Below, piece after piece: positions 35,312 to 44,245 of a stretch of DNA of 64,000 nt. The notes beneath the pieces are model-generated. The model searched no databases and was not told the DNA's origin. It saw only the letters and a list, made by a program, of their open reading frames with translations. Made by a program: the position numbers and the translations under genes. Origin of the DNA: CAYRFF01 sp964436125 (GTDB lineage Bacteria > Bacteroidota > Bacteroidia > Chitinophagales > Saprospiraceae); assembly GCA_964436125.1 (NCBI GenBank), contig CAYTBT010000009.1:1-64000 (forward strand), read 5' to 3'. Every line of letters begins with the position of its first letter. Position 1 is the stretch's first letter.

Positions 35312-38300
35312 TTACTGTTTTACAAGTTTCCGTACAATCGTCTGCTTTCCGGTATGAAGGCGTATAAAATATACTCCTGCAGGGAAATCGTGCATATCGA
35401 TACTCGCTTGAATTAATCCTAGATCATTCATCAGTTTTCTTTCATAGAATGTCCTCCCCAAGAGGTCTGTAATCTCGATGTCCACAGAGCTTATTTGCGG
35501 AAGCATAAGGGAAAGCTGAAGAAAATCAGTTGTAGGATTGGGGTAGATGGATACACTTACCTCATGAGGTGCATAATAAGCACTTATTAATTCAGAGTAA
35601 TTTCTAGAGCCATCTCTATCCACCTGGCATAACCTGTAGTAATTTATGCCGGGAAATGGGTGATTATCTCTGAAATTATACGTTTTTACATCACTTAAAC
35701 TTGCTGAAGTACCGATCGTGCCGAGATTCTTAAAGTGTTTTCTATCGCGGGTTTTCTGGACGATAAAGTGCGAATTATTCAATTCATTTATCGTTTTCCA
35801 TTGGAGGCCTATGTATTCAGAGAAAACATCGGCTGTAAAATCGAGATATTCCAGTGGGAGAATATCCTTATGTCCAATACCGAATTCCGTAAAATGATTA
35901 AGATCAAATTCCAGGTAAAAGCCTGCTTGTGGGGATTGATCATAGTTCACAACGGTAGGCAGTACTGTTCCACGTGTGCCTTGTGTCGGATCATTATTGG
36001 AATAGTCACAATCTTCATCAAGTGGATCGGAGGCATCGTACCAGGTAACTTTCAGGTCGGAGATTTGATAATTTCCTCCTGTGGCAGCATTGTAGTCGCT
36101 GAGTTCCTGATCAAGCGCATAAAATCTGATAGTTACGTTATTATTGAATGAATTGGAGCTGCTCAATGCCCAGTTCCGCGGTAGGTAATAATTTCCCGTA
36201 GTTGTCTGTTGCACAGAACCGAGGTCATTAATCTTGAGGTTCACCGTTCCCAGGTTTTGATTATTCGGATTTATTTCTGCGACGATGTGGCCATTGAGAT
36301 AAAATGGTATGAAGCTATTGCCCGAGACATTATCGACATAAATGTCCTTGCAACCACCTGTTTCAGAGATCTTGGGATTGGAAGCTGCAATTAAAAAGGC
36401 ATAATCTTCTACCTCGCCTTTGACAGGTATATCACATGGGCCGGAACCGGTAGTGCCGGAAACTTTTGTCCAGATACGGAATTTTAAGTATTCTCCTGTT
36501 GTAGCTGATGTGGGAATCGTGAAACTGAAATTATAGTAATCCCCTTCAGAATAAGAATTTCCATTGTTTATAATGACTTCATTGCTTTCAATTGTTCCAT
36601 TGGAATTATAGTCAAAACAGACTTTGAATTTCTGATCTTGGCCTAGAAAGTAGAAGTCGATATTATATGTCGTACCTGCTGAAAGTATCGGTGTATTGTA
36701 ACAGCTATAATCACTATAGACATTGCCAGTTTCATTCGGAGTACCGGAATCATTTCTGAAAAGTGTAGTCATTCCTTCTTGGAGTCTGAAAATAGCAATT
36801 CCACTGGTGTCTGTTATTGTGCTACTGACATTACAGAGCTCGACTCCACGGGATTCACCTACGGTGATATAAGCTGTTCTTGTGATTGTAGAAGCGCCGC
36901 TATTCACAGTTAAGGTAACATCGTATTGGCCGGGAGCGTTATAAAGGATAACCGGATTGGGATCAGTGGAGCTCGATGGACTTCCTCCGGGAAATGACCA
37001 TGACCAGCTTGTAACATTTCCCAGACTTACGTCAAAAAAATAGACGGAATCTCCCTTACATGTGTAGGTGGTATTGGAGAAGAATTGTGCCTCAACCTGC
37101 GTATTGCATGATGATAGGCAGGATAAGCCCGGGTAATAATTATTTACAGTTTGTATAGAATTTTTCTCACAATTATTAGGTGTGCCATCTGACCAGTCAA
37201 CAGCATCGGCATGGACTCGGGGATCCATAATCAGTGGCGCCCTATTAGGTGGATCACAGGTTCCTCCTATGGCAAAATTATGCGGGCAATTGAAATTATG
37301 CCCTATTTCATGAGATGCCAGGACGCGTAGCGACTGAAGATTGCCGGTATAATATTGCAGAACATGATATTTAATATTTGATACACAGACTGCACCTACC
37401 CACGCGATACCTATTGTGCCGCCGGGGTAATCTCTTGCTGTCCATAATTGACCGAGGTCATAAGTGCTCGTAAAAATAGCGGGACCTTCAATGGAAAAAG
37501 CATCCAAGAGATCGTTCATGTTTGTTGCTGTGGTTATACTCGTCGGTTGATGCTTGAAGTCGGTAAAAATAACTTGTTCTACTATTTCAAATCGTATTTC
37601 ATCGTTGAAATCGTTTAAATATTGGCCATTTACAACATTCATCACAGCAATTGCATGATTTTCAACGGACCGGATTTTCTTTTCATAAGTTCGATACATT
37701 GATATGTCATGTACAACTGCAAGTTCAACAAGTTTGCAATTTCCGGCACTTGGTTTTCCGGCATACGGCGGTTCAATGCTCCTGCTTTTATTCATCACTT
37801 CACTAAGGCCACACTTTACAGATGCATCCCGGATGATGTCCTTTGCTTGATAGAGGACATAACTATTTGCCGGCAGGCTTTCATCAAATCTATCGGCATT
37901 TTCAATGAAAAAAGTACCCTTCTCTGTCTGGAACTCACCGAAGATAAAATTTCCATCAACCGTGAGGTATACTTCTCCGCCCTTTGAATCATTCATATAG
38001 CCATTATATACGAGATGGTCGGTTCTTTTGAGTTTCATACTTGTAGGATCACCATCCTGAATGAGAATATATCCGTCGGGAATTTTGTCAAGATTACCTT
38101 TTATTGTCAGTAAATATCCCGGTGCAAGAATATCATCTTGACTTACGCTAAATTTAAAGCTTAGCTTTTGATTGATATTCAGCTTAAAATAGCTTGCTGA
38201 GAACTTTGTAGCCGGTATATTGTCGATTGCTGAGAAATCTGCTGTGAAAAGGAGATAATTCTTAAATGATTGATCGAGATTGCCTCGACTTGACAAGGAT

Positions 38301-38392
38301 TGCGCTGTAATTGACGTATAAGATTGCGCAGTTCCACCGACCGTGTAAAAACTGAAGATAAGAATATAAAAGAACAGGTAGAGCTTAGGCAT
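35312..38392 (-). CDS. Secreted M12B-like zinc metalloprotease with PKD, GEVED and T9SS sorting domains
   Basis: From ATG 38392 (MPKLYLFFYILIFSFYTVGG) it has 1,026 residues with a signal peptide; the frame extends 13 codons upstream. Using numbering from 38431, a propeptide-like region precedes the reprolysin-like catalytic domain, whose zinc motif is HEIGHNFNCPH (374-384) with a Met-turn-like IMDP (401-404). Then come a PKD domain (~440-525; SWSWSFPGGSPS), a GEVED domain (~585-685; CFDYNSNGTIESNEV, VKGEVEDYAF), a beta-rich region, and a type A T9SS sorting domain (~960-1039; YPNPTTDFLQLSL, GVYFIRLHTGK). It should be a surface or secreted endopeptidase. It carries one copy of the dispersed motif, in its sorting domain. 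Confidence 0.92.
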   Translation of the reverse strand: MPKLYLFFYILIFSFYTVGGTAQSYTSITAQSLSSRGNLDQSFKNYLLFTADFSAIDNIPATKFSASYFKLNINQKLSFKFSVSQDDILAPGYLLTIKGNLDKIPDGYILIQDGDPTSMKLKRTDHLVYNGYMNDSKGGEVYLTVDGNFIFGEFQTEKGTFFIENADRFDESLPANSYVLYQAKDIIRDASVKCGLSEVMNKSRSIEPPYAGKPSAGNCKLVELAVVHDISMYRTYEKKIRSVENHAIAVMNVVNGQYLNDFNDEIRFEIVEQVIFTDFKHQPTSITTATNMNDLLDAFSIEGPAIFTSTYDLGQLWTARDYPGGTIGIAWVGAVCVSNIKYHVLQYYTGNLQSLRVLASHEIGHNFNCPHNFAIGGTCDPPNRAPLIMDPRVHADAVDWSDGTPNNCEKNSIQTVNNYYPGLSCLSSCNTQVEAQFFSNTTYTCKGDSVYFFDVSLGNVTSWSWSFPGGSPSSSTDPNPVILYNAPGQYDVTLTVNSGASTITRTAYITVGESRGVELCNVSSTITDTSGIAIFRLQEGMTTLFRNDSGTPNETGNVYSDYSCYNTPILSAGTTYNIDFYFLGQDQKFKVCFDYNSNGTIESNEVIINNGNSYSEGDYYNFSFTIPTSATTGEYLKFRIWTKVSGTTGSGPCDIPVKGEVEDYAFLIAASNPKISETGGCKDIYVDNVSGNSFIPFYLNGHIVAEINPNNQNLGTVNLKINDLGSVQQTTTGNYYLPRNWALSSSNSFNNNVTIRFYALDQELSDYNAATGGNYQISDLKVTWYDASDPLDEDCDYSNNDPTQGTRGTVLPTVVNYDQSPQAGFYLEFDLNHFTEFGIGHKDILPLEYLDFTADVFSEYIGLQWKTINELNNSHFIVQKTRDRKHFKNLGTIGTSASLSDVKTYNFRDNHPFPGINYYRLCQVDRDGSRNYSELISAYYAPHEVSVSIYPNPTTDFLQLSLMLPQISSVDIEITDLLGRTFYERKLMNDLGLIQASIDMHDFPAGVYFIRLHTGKQTIVRKLVKQ
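35493..35504 (-). repeat. Dispersed motif GCTTNCGCAAAT, copy 6
   Basis: On the minus strand it reads ATGCTTCCGCAAATAAG, within the metalloprotease sorting domain. It encodes MLPQI, a reading frame different from the FAEA/FAQA copies. Confidence 0.8.
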
Positions 38393-38626
38393 ATAATCAG
38401 ATATTTTTTGATATAAGGGTTTAAAGAACATTTCCGAGCTTAATATACGATATTTAAGTGGTTGAGGGAAATTTAATCGATAAATACCATAAATATTTTA
38501 GCTGAAGTGTTATTGAAGTCATAGTACCTTCAATTCTGTGTTCTATAAGAAAGGCGAGATTAATTACACATCTTAAGAAGCTCAGTATGAATATTGAACC
38601 TGGTAAGAAAAGTGTTTTCCGGGGAC

Positions 38627-39637
38627 TCAACAGAAATTAAAGAAACTTTTGTTCAGGAGAAAGCCCTTATTGCCTAGGATCGCATTTAAGTCTCGGCGTT
38701 CATCGGGCTGGGATACTGCAGTTATAATCTGAAACTCATCCGTTGGATAAGCAGAAGGTTTTTCAATCAGGACATCGTAGATATGTTTTTGCCATTTGCG
38801 CGGATTATTGCAGGTCCATCGGAAATTGATATTTGATTGTAGGAGGAGCCTGGCAATTGCTTTTCCTTTTGAGCCTGCACCCCACAAGAGGAGCTTTTTC
38901 TCTTTTGCATAATCGAGTTGTATGAAATACTTTATCTTCAAGGGAAAATAATTATAATCCTTATACTGCGGTAGATTTCTACTTGCCCTGGAAAAGTGGT
39001 CGCGCCAGTAATGCAGCACTTTTGATGTGCTATTGATCGGACACTTGTATTGATAAAAGCGAAAGGCAAGGTCGTAGTCCTCAGGATAATAGCCTTGCGT
39101 GATACCACCGATAGCATCCAGCGTTGATTTTCTCGTCATCCATAGAGGAGAAGGAATAGGACACTCGTAATAGATGTCTTGATATTGTGTATCATTACCT
39201 GCGTGTGCATTGAGGCGGTCCGCATAGTAATGATAGCCGGATTGCAATTCTTTCCCGGTCGCAAAGTATTCGACGGCTCCTGTTGCAAGCGCATTCCGTT
39301 CAGAATCCTGAAGTAATTTATATAAAGTTGCTAGTTTATCGGGTGTCATGACATCGTCCGAGTCCATTCTGGTGATATATTTCCCATTAGCTTGCGCAAA
39401 TGCCGTTTCAAGTGCCGGAATTATCCCTGAGCCTCCATTCACCATCACGCGGATACGGCTGTCTTTCCTAGCGGCATCTCTCATCATGATCTCTGAGTCA
39501 TCTGTTGAATGATCATTTACCATAATCAATTCCCAATCTAGAAATGATTGCTCTAGGATAGAATTTATGCATTCTGCGAGGTATTGCTCTGTATCTTTAA
39601 CAGGCATAAGAATGGAAATTGTAGGAAAATCAGCCAT
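38627..39637 (-). CDS. Family 2 glycosyltransferase with C-terminal Rossmann-like region
   Basis: The protein has 336 residues and no signal peptide. The GT-A domain begins TISILMPVKDTEQYLAECI and has LIMVNDHSTDD and the metal-binding RMDSDD (DxD). It is close to sugar transferases of cell-surface polysaccharide synthesis, and the donor sugar is unknown. The C-terminal ~80 residues (LLLWGAGSKGKAIARLLLQ) form a separate nucleotide-binding-like segment often attached to GT2 enzymes of Bacteroidota. It is divergent from atpD and carries a copy of the dispersed motif near residue 80 (AFAQAN). Confidence 0.9.
   Translation of the reverse strand: MADFPTISILMPVKDTEQYLAECINSILEQSFLDWELIMVNDHSTDDSEIMMRDAARKDSRIRVMVNGGSGIIPALETAFAQANGKYITRMDSDDVMTPDKLATLYKLLQDSERNALATGAVEYFATGKELQSGYHYYADRLNAHAGNDTQYQDIYYECPIPSPLWMTRKSTLDAIGGITQGYYPEDYDLAFRFYQYKCPINSTSKVLHYWRDHFSRASRNLPQYKDYNYFPLKIKYFIQLDYAKEKKLLLWGAGSKGKAIARLLLQSNINFRWTCNNPRKWQKHIYDVLIEKPSAYPTDEFQIITAVSQPDERRDLNAILGNKGFLLNKSFFNFC
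39390..39401 (+). repeat. Dispersed motif GCTTNCGCAAAT, copy 7
   Basis: TTAGCTTGCGCAAATGCCG (39387-39405) lies in the glycosyltransferase gene, only 475 bases from the next copy. Confidence 0.85.
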
Positions 39638-39875
39638 AAGTGCTAATGTAGGAAATCTTCACCGTATCTATGAGTTTTTTATTTACACGATTAAATGGTC
39701 GCAAGTAATCAGGATTCTTGCATAGCAATATTAAACCCGGTCATCTTCAATTTCTCGTGCATAGATAGGGCATTATGGAAGAGAGAAAAGTGGATAGAAG
39801 GAAGGCATCGAGGCGGGAGAAATCGAGATGGGGTTTAATATGGGGACAGGTTTACGGTCGGGGAATGGATAGGAT

Positions 39876-39887
39876 ATTTGCGGAAGC
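39876..39887 (-). repeat. Dispersed motif GCTTNCGCAAAT, copy 8 (intergenic)
   Basis: On the minus strand it reads TTAGCTTCCGCAAATATCC. It lies 34 bases upstream of the atpD promoter -33 element, in non-coding DNA. Confidence 0.9.
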
Positions 39888-39920
39888 TAAAAAAGTTCTG
39901 AATAAAAGATGAAAAAGAAT

Positions 39921-39950
39921 TTTGTGGGCGTTACAAAAGGCTTATCTTTG
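39921..39950 (+). promoter_or_regulatory. Bacteroidota-type promoter of atpDC
   Basis: TTTG (39921-39924) and TATCTTTG (39943-39950) match the Bacteroidota consensus TTTG / TAnnTTTG, with an 18-base spacer. The start codon is 42 bases further. No Shine-Dalgarno sequence precedes it, only an A-rich stretch, as usual in this phylum. Confidence 0.7.
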
Positions 39951-39991
39951 CAGCGATTTTAAAAAAATGAATCACTAAACAGTTAAATCGT

Positions 39992-41503
39992 ATGGCAAAT
40001 ACCGGAAAAATAAGGCAGGTAATCGGCCCAGTTGTCGATGTGGGATTCAGTGACGAAGGTTCAGAACTACCCAATCTATATAATGCATTACAGATTAATC
40101 GTGAGAATGGGGAGAAGCTTGTGCTTGAGGTGCAACAACACCTGGGAGAGGATAGCGTAAGGACGATAGCAATGGATGCTACAGAGGGGTTGACACGTGG
40201 TATGGAAGTAATTGACACGGGAAGACCTATCTCAATGCCGGTAGGCGAGAAGATTAAAGGCCGCTTGTTTAATGTAACGGGAGAAGCCATCGACGGTATT
40301 GGAGAAGTTGAAAAAACTGCCAAGGCATTGCCCATTCACCGTGAACCGCCGAAATATGAAGACTTATCTGTTGAGACAGAGGTGCTTTATACCGGGATTA
40401 AGGTAATTGACTTGATTGAGCCTTATGCCAAGGGAGGTAAAATCGGTTTATTCGGAGGTGCCGGTGTGGGGAAAACGGTTCTTATTCAGGAGCTTATCAA
40501 CAATATTGCCAAGGGATATGACGGGCTTTCTGTATTTGCCGGCGTAGGAGAGAGAACGCGTGAGGGGAATGACCTCTTGCGTGAGATGCTTGAAGCTGGT
40601 ATTATCAAGTACGGTGACGGATTCCTCGAGAGCATGGAGAAAGGTGGCTGGGATTTATCCAGTGTGGATGAAGAAACCTTGAAGCAATCGCAGGCAACAT
40701 TTGCATTTGGGCAGATGAATGAGCCTCCGGGTGCTCGTGCGCGAGTAGCATTATCCGGATTGACTATTGCAGAGCATTATCGGGATGGAGATCTCAGCGA
40801 TCCCAATGGCGGTAGAGATATCTTGTTCTTCATCGATAATATCTTCCGATTTACACAAGCGGGTTCAGAGGTGTCTGCACTTCTCGGACGGATGCCTTCT
40901 GCGGTGGGTTATCAGCCGACCCTTTCTACAGAGATGGGAGCGATGCAAGAACGTATTACATCGACAAAACGTGGTTCAATTACATCAGTGCAGGCGGTTT
41001 ACGTACCTGCGGATGACTTGACGGATCCGGCTCCTGCGACGACATTTGCACACCTCGATGCAACAACGACGCTATCTAGAAAAATATCTTCCATGGGTAT
41101 TTATCCGGCAGTTGATCCGCTCGATTCTACTTCGCGTATTATGGAGCCTTCAATTATCGGAGAAGAGCATTACAACACTGCCCAGAAGGTGAAGAATATG
41201 CTTCAGAGAAATAAAGAATTACAAGATATTATTGCTATTCTCGGTATCGATGAACTTTCTGAGGAGGATAGACAAGTAGTGCACAGAGCTAGAAGGGTAC
41301 AGCGTTTCATGTCACAGCCTTTCCATGTTGCAGAACAGTTTACCGGTATTCCGGGAACTCTTGTTTCAATTGAAGATACGATTAAAGGTTTTAACATGAT
41401 TATGGATGGGGAACTAGATAAATATCCTGAATCTGCCTTTAACTTGAAGGGAACGATTGAAGAAGTTATAGAAGCTGGTGAAAAAGAGTTAAAAGAAGCA
41501 TAA
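39992..41503 (+). CDS. atpD: F1F0 ATP synthase subunit beta
   Basis: This is the catalytic subunit of F1, with 503 residues. The P-loop is GGAGVGKT (155-162), the catalytic region GERTREGNDL and the Walker B LFFIDNIFRFTQAGSEVSALLGRMPS; ATTFAHLDATT is also diagnostic. It starts the atpD-atpC pair from the promoter at 39921. The remaining ATP synthase genes are not in the window, matching the split arrangement known in Bacteroidota. Its identity is certain. Confidence 0.99.
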   Translation: MANTGKIRQVIGPVVDVGFSDEGSELPNLYNALQINRENGEKLVLEVQQHLGEDSVRTIAMDATEGLTRGMEVIDTGRPISMPVGEKIKGRLFNVTGEAIDGIGEVEKTAKALPIHREPPKYEDLSVETEVLYTGIKVIDLIEPYAKGGKIGLFGGAGVGKTVLIQELINNIAKGYDGLSVFAGVGERTREGNDLLREMLEAGIIKYGDGFLESMEKGGWDLSSVDEETLKQSQATFAFGQMNEPPGARARVALSGLTIAEHYRDGDLSDPNGGRDILFFIDNIFRFTQAGSEVSALLGRMPSAVGYQPTLSTEMGAMQERITSTKRGSITSVQAVYVPADDLTDPAPATTFAHLDATTTLSRKISSMGIYPAVDPLDSTSRIMEPSIIGEEHYNTAQKVKNMLQRNKELQDIIAILGIDELSEEDRQVVHRARRVQRFMSQPFHVAEQFTGIPGTLVSIEDTIKGFNMIMDGELDKYPESAFNLKGTIEEVIEAGEKELKEA

Positions 41504-41514
41504 AAAGTAGAACG

Positions 41515-41754
41515 ATGCAGTTGTCAATTATAAGCCCGGAAAAGGAAATATTCAGCGGTGAAGTGAGTAGTGTATCCGTACCTGGAGTCAATGGAAAATT
41601 TCAAGTACTCGATGGTCATGCTCCGATTGTATCTGCACTGGAAGCCGGAGAAGTAAAATATATCCTTCAATCCGGAGAAGAACGCTTTATTTCTATTGAA
41701 AAAGGCTTTCTTGAGGTGATGAATAATGAAGTATCATTGTTGATTACTCAATAG
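41515..41754 (+). CDS. atpC: F1F0 ATP synthase subunit epsilon, short form
   Basis: The protein has 79 residues, starting MQLSIISPEKEIFSGEV. It consists only of the N-terminal beta-sandwich domain (VPGVNGKFQVLDGHAPIVSAL, FLEVMNNEVSLLI). The C-terminal two-helix domain that inhibits ATP hydrolysis in many bacteria is absent, as in other Bacteroidota. It lies 11 bases after atpD. A CCTTC/GAAGG hairpin follows the stop by some 40 bases, without a T-run. Confidence 0.95.
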   Translation: MQLSIISPEKEIFSGEVSSVSVPGVNGKFQVLDGHAPIVSALEAGEVKYILQSGEERFISIEKGFLEVMNNEVSLLITQ

Positions 41755-41956
41755 CTTTCACTTAAGTGCGATTTTCCTCACGATCGGCCTTCTTTTTCAG
41801 TGAAGGAGGTAGTTTATGATTGAAATTGTGAATAATTAAGTTGGATAAGCAGTGATTTTATCCATCTTCATTCTATAATCGAATCGGATAGTGTTGAATT
41901 TTCTTTAGTGAGTTATGCATAGCTTGTTGCTACCTGTTTTCTGACAGACGGCAAAA

Positions 41957-42451
41957 TTATACAGCTGCAAACATCGTGGTTATATACAGATTGGCTCCAT
42001 AGCAAGCATAAATGAGGAGTTCAGCGAGTAATTCCTTTGGGAATTCTTCATCAAGCCCTTCAATGATGTAGTTATAATTGACCTTTGACCAATTGAAGTC
42101 CGGATTGAGGATTAAAATCTCTTTTTCATCTTCATCGTAGAGATGAAATTTCTGACTCCAGAAGCCCTTGGTACGCATTATCCAACTTTTTTCTTTCTGA
42201 TGACTGAATTCTAGTCTGATGATGATATGCCCTTTCCAGTTAAAGATAATATCTCCGCAATCTACGCCATCTTTTAAAATATCAAATTTGCTTCCCCAGA
42301 TGTTTTTGGACTTTATTTCAATCTTGGTCTTCCCTAGTAATGTGGAGGCTGTGCTAGAGAACCAGTTCTTATACTTCACCGTGAGAATATTATTCCCTTT
42401 ATCATCGATGATTTCATAATCACCTCTACCGGATGTGGATTTAACTTGCAT
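41957..42451 (-). CDS. Conserved hypothetical protein, tubby/LURP-one-like barrel suspected
   Basis: The protein has 164 residues, with no signal peptide or membrane helix except a hydrophobic C-terminus (LLIYACYGANLYITTMFAAV). It consists of repeated short strands of the pattern GRGDYEIIDDKGNNILTVKY, then GKTKIEIKSKNIWGSKFDIL, then KFHLYDEDEKEILIL, resembling a tubby- or LURP-one-like barrel. That resemblance is by pattern only and no motif proves it. It is transcribed alone, convergent with atpDC. Confidence 0.65.
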   Translation of the reverse strand: MQVKSTSGRGDYEIIDDKGNNILTVKYKNWFSSTASTLLGKTKIEIKSKNIWGSKFDILKDGVDCGDIIFNWKGHIIIRLEFSHQKEKSWIMRTKGFWSQKFHLYDEDEKEILILNPDFNWSKVNYNYIIEGLDEEFPKELLAELLIYACYGANLYITTMFAAV

Positions 42452-42667
42452 AAAATAATTTTTCAGTTATACAGTCTGATTTAAACTTGAGTTTGATGCT
42501 TTGTTATGTTTTTATTGCAATTTTCCATTGATTACAGCCCTAAGGTAATATTTTTACAATAAATGCGATGTGCATTTCCACACTTGCTGTGACATTCTTC
42601 TACCTAGTTTCCGATAGACATTCAAAATCAATGGAGATTTTCTCTGTAGAGTATATTGAAAACTATG

Positions 42668-44101
42668 CTACAAAAACTCAAAGAGAACAAGATCGATAGA
42701 CTTTGTTTCCAGTATAGTAAAATTGCATTCCTTGTACTTTGGCTTCCTTAGTCGTGGCCGCACATTCTGCGAAAAAGCAATTTTTTCCGTAGGGATTCCC
42801 AGGAAATTTTTATCGCAACGATGATTGGAATTGCTGTCATGATAAATGGATACAGCGTAGCTGCCAGGTGGAAGACCTTCAATTTTAACCTCTGTTTTCT
42901 TGTCTTTCGGCTCGAGGAGGACTGAAATAAATTCCTTGCCTTTCTTGAGCCAGGAACGAGCGTCATTATAAATGCCTACAACAATTTTTCCGGCAGTATT
43001 TTCGACATTGGTAATTTTAATTGTCAAGGTGTTTTTCTGGCTGAAAAGAGGATTTATAGAGAAAAAGCAGATGAAAAGGCTAAGGAGAAAGAATCTTGCC
43101 AGAGCGGGTGCTTTGCCGGATCGATATGCTTTATAAGGCTCTGATTTCTTCAGCAAGAAGTACTTGATAATACTCCGGAATGGGTAAATCATCCATTTGC
43201 TGAAAGCTGAAGTAATGCGACGGATTTCCTCGTAATGGTTTTCAATGTTCCCCTCTCTGAAGTGCAGGATTTCCTCGAGGATATTCCCGTCGAAATAAAT
43301 CCCACAGTGAAAATTTTTCTCGGCAAATGCCTTTTTCGGAAAATCGAGCGTACCCAATCCATAAATCTGAAATGCTCTACTGAGGTATTTTTTATATGTT
43401 GTTCTATATTTTTTCCCTCCACCGAGGTTGAAGATGCGATTCTTTAATTGGTTTTTCTGATTTATAGCTTTCACAAATGCCTTGGCAGCTAGTTGTGGTG
43501 TTAAAATCTCAAGTTGAGTTTTTAGAGGCATGTGGAACATGAGCTTTGATATCTTGTGATTGCCCATAATAGCAGAAAGCCGGAATATACACCAGTCAAT
43601 GCTGCTGCCTTGGATTAATTTCTCCGCAGCAATTTTGGTAAGTGCATACTCATCGCCGGTGCTCGCTTCCAGCGGATCTCCTACACTTATGCCGGGATTG
43701 TTCACGCGATCGCCATAGACAGAGATAGAAGAACTATAGAGAAAGAAGGCTTCCGGAGAATATTTCTTGAGGTTCCGGAGAATGTTCTGAGTTCCTATTG
43801 TATTTACTTGATGAGCCTTATCGGGATATTCATCGGCTTGAGGCGGTATCATTGCCGCAAGATGGATGACAATATCTATATCTGCACATGTAGATTGCAA
43901 GATGTCATTATTGTCGGAAATATCTCCATAGAGGATGTTGACCTTTTCCTTATATGACTTGAATTTCTGAATATTATCCTGCGTTTTCAGATCGAATAGG
44001 GTAAGATTAATTGCATCGAGTTGCGTTGAGAGCTGTTTTAGGACTTCATATCCGACGGCTCCCCCGGCGCCGGTAAGTAAGATGTTTTTCTTTGTTTTCA
44101 T
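42668..44101 (-). CDS. Fusion of NAD-dependent epimerase/dehydratase and DUF2141 domain
   Basis: The protein has 477 residues. Residues 1-300 are an extended short-chain dehydrogenase: TGAGGAVG (10-17), HLAAMIPP (80-87), catalytic Tyr152 and Lys156 in YALTK. Residues 336-353 are hydrophobic (RFFLLSLFICFFSINPLFSQ) and look like the signal peptide of a separate protein. Residues ~357-477 match DUF2141 (TLTIKITNVENTAGKIVVGI, GSYAVSIYHDSNSNHRCD). No Met lies between the parts, so the second cannot start alone from ATG. This is either a recent fusion giving a membrane-tethered two-sided protein or a sequencing or mutational loss of the separating stop and start. It is divergent from the efflux pump gene. 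Confidence 0.85.
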   Translation of the reverse strand: MKTKKNILLTGAGGAVGYEVLKQLSTQLDAINLTLFDLKTQDNIQKFKSYKEKVNILYGDISDNNDILQSTCADIDIVIHLAAMIPPQADEYPDKAHQVNTIGTQNILRNLKKYSPEAFFLYSSSISVYGDRVNNPGISVGDPLEASTGDEYALTKIAAEKLIQGSSIDWCIFRLSAIMGNHKISKLMFHMPLKTQLEILTPQLAAKAFVKAINQKNQLKNRIFNLGGGKKYRTTYKKYLSRAFQIYGLGTLDFPKKAFAEKNFHCGIYFDGNILEEILHFREGNIENHYEEIRRITSAFSKWMIYPFRSIIKYFLLKKSEPYKAYRSGKAPALARFFLLSLFICFFSINPLFSQKNTLTIKITNVENTAGKIVVGIYNDARSWLKKGKEFISVLLEPKDKKTEVKIEGLPPGSYAVSIYHDSNSNHRCDKNFLGIPTEKIAFSQNVRPRLRKPKYKECNFTILETKSIDLVLFEFL

Positions 44102-44245
44102 GGCTTTTGCTTTCAGGTGTTAGATATAAAACGCAGAGGAAAAACAATCATTGTGATTATATGGGGCAAAAGAAAAGAACAACTTCTTTCACTGATTATT
44201 GTCATATACAGGGGAGTAAATAAAGCAGGACGAAAGGATGGAATT

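Larger units (their letters stand above)
39638..39991. other. Divergent regulatory region between glycosyltransferase gene and atpD
   Basis: This gap of 354 bases has no gene. It holds a copy of the 14-base word CGGTCATCTTCAAT (39738-39751) shared with the element before sucD, a dispersed-motif copy (39876-39887) and the atpD promoter (39921-39950). Confidence 0.7.

Noticed and set aside
35735..36151. 138-codon frame antisense to the metalloprotease gene
   Set aside because: The opposite strand encodes clear PKD/GEVED/T9SS domains, so this frame is a by-product.
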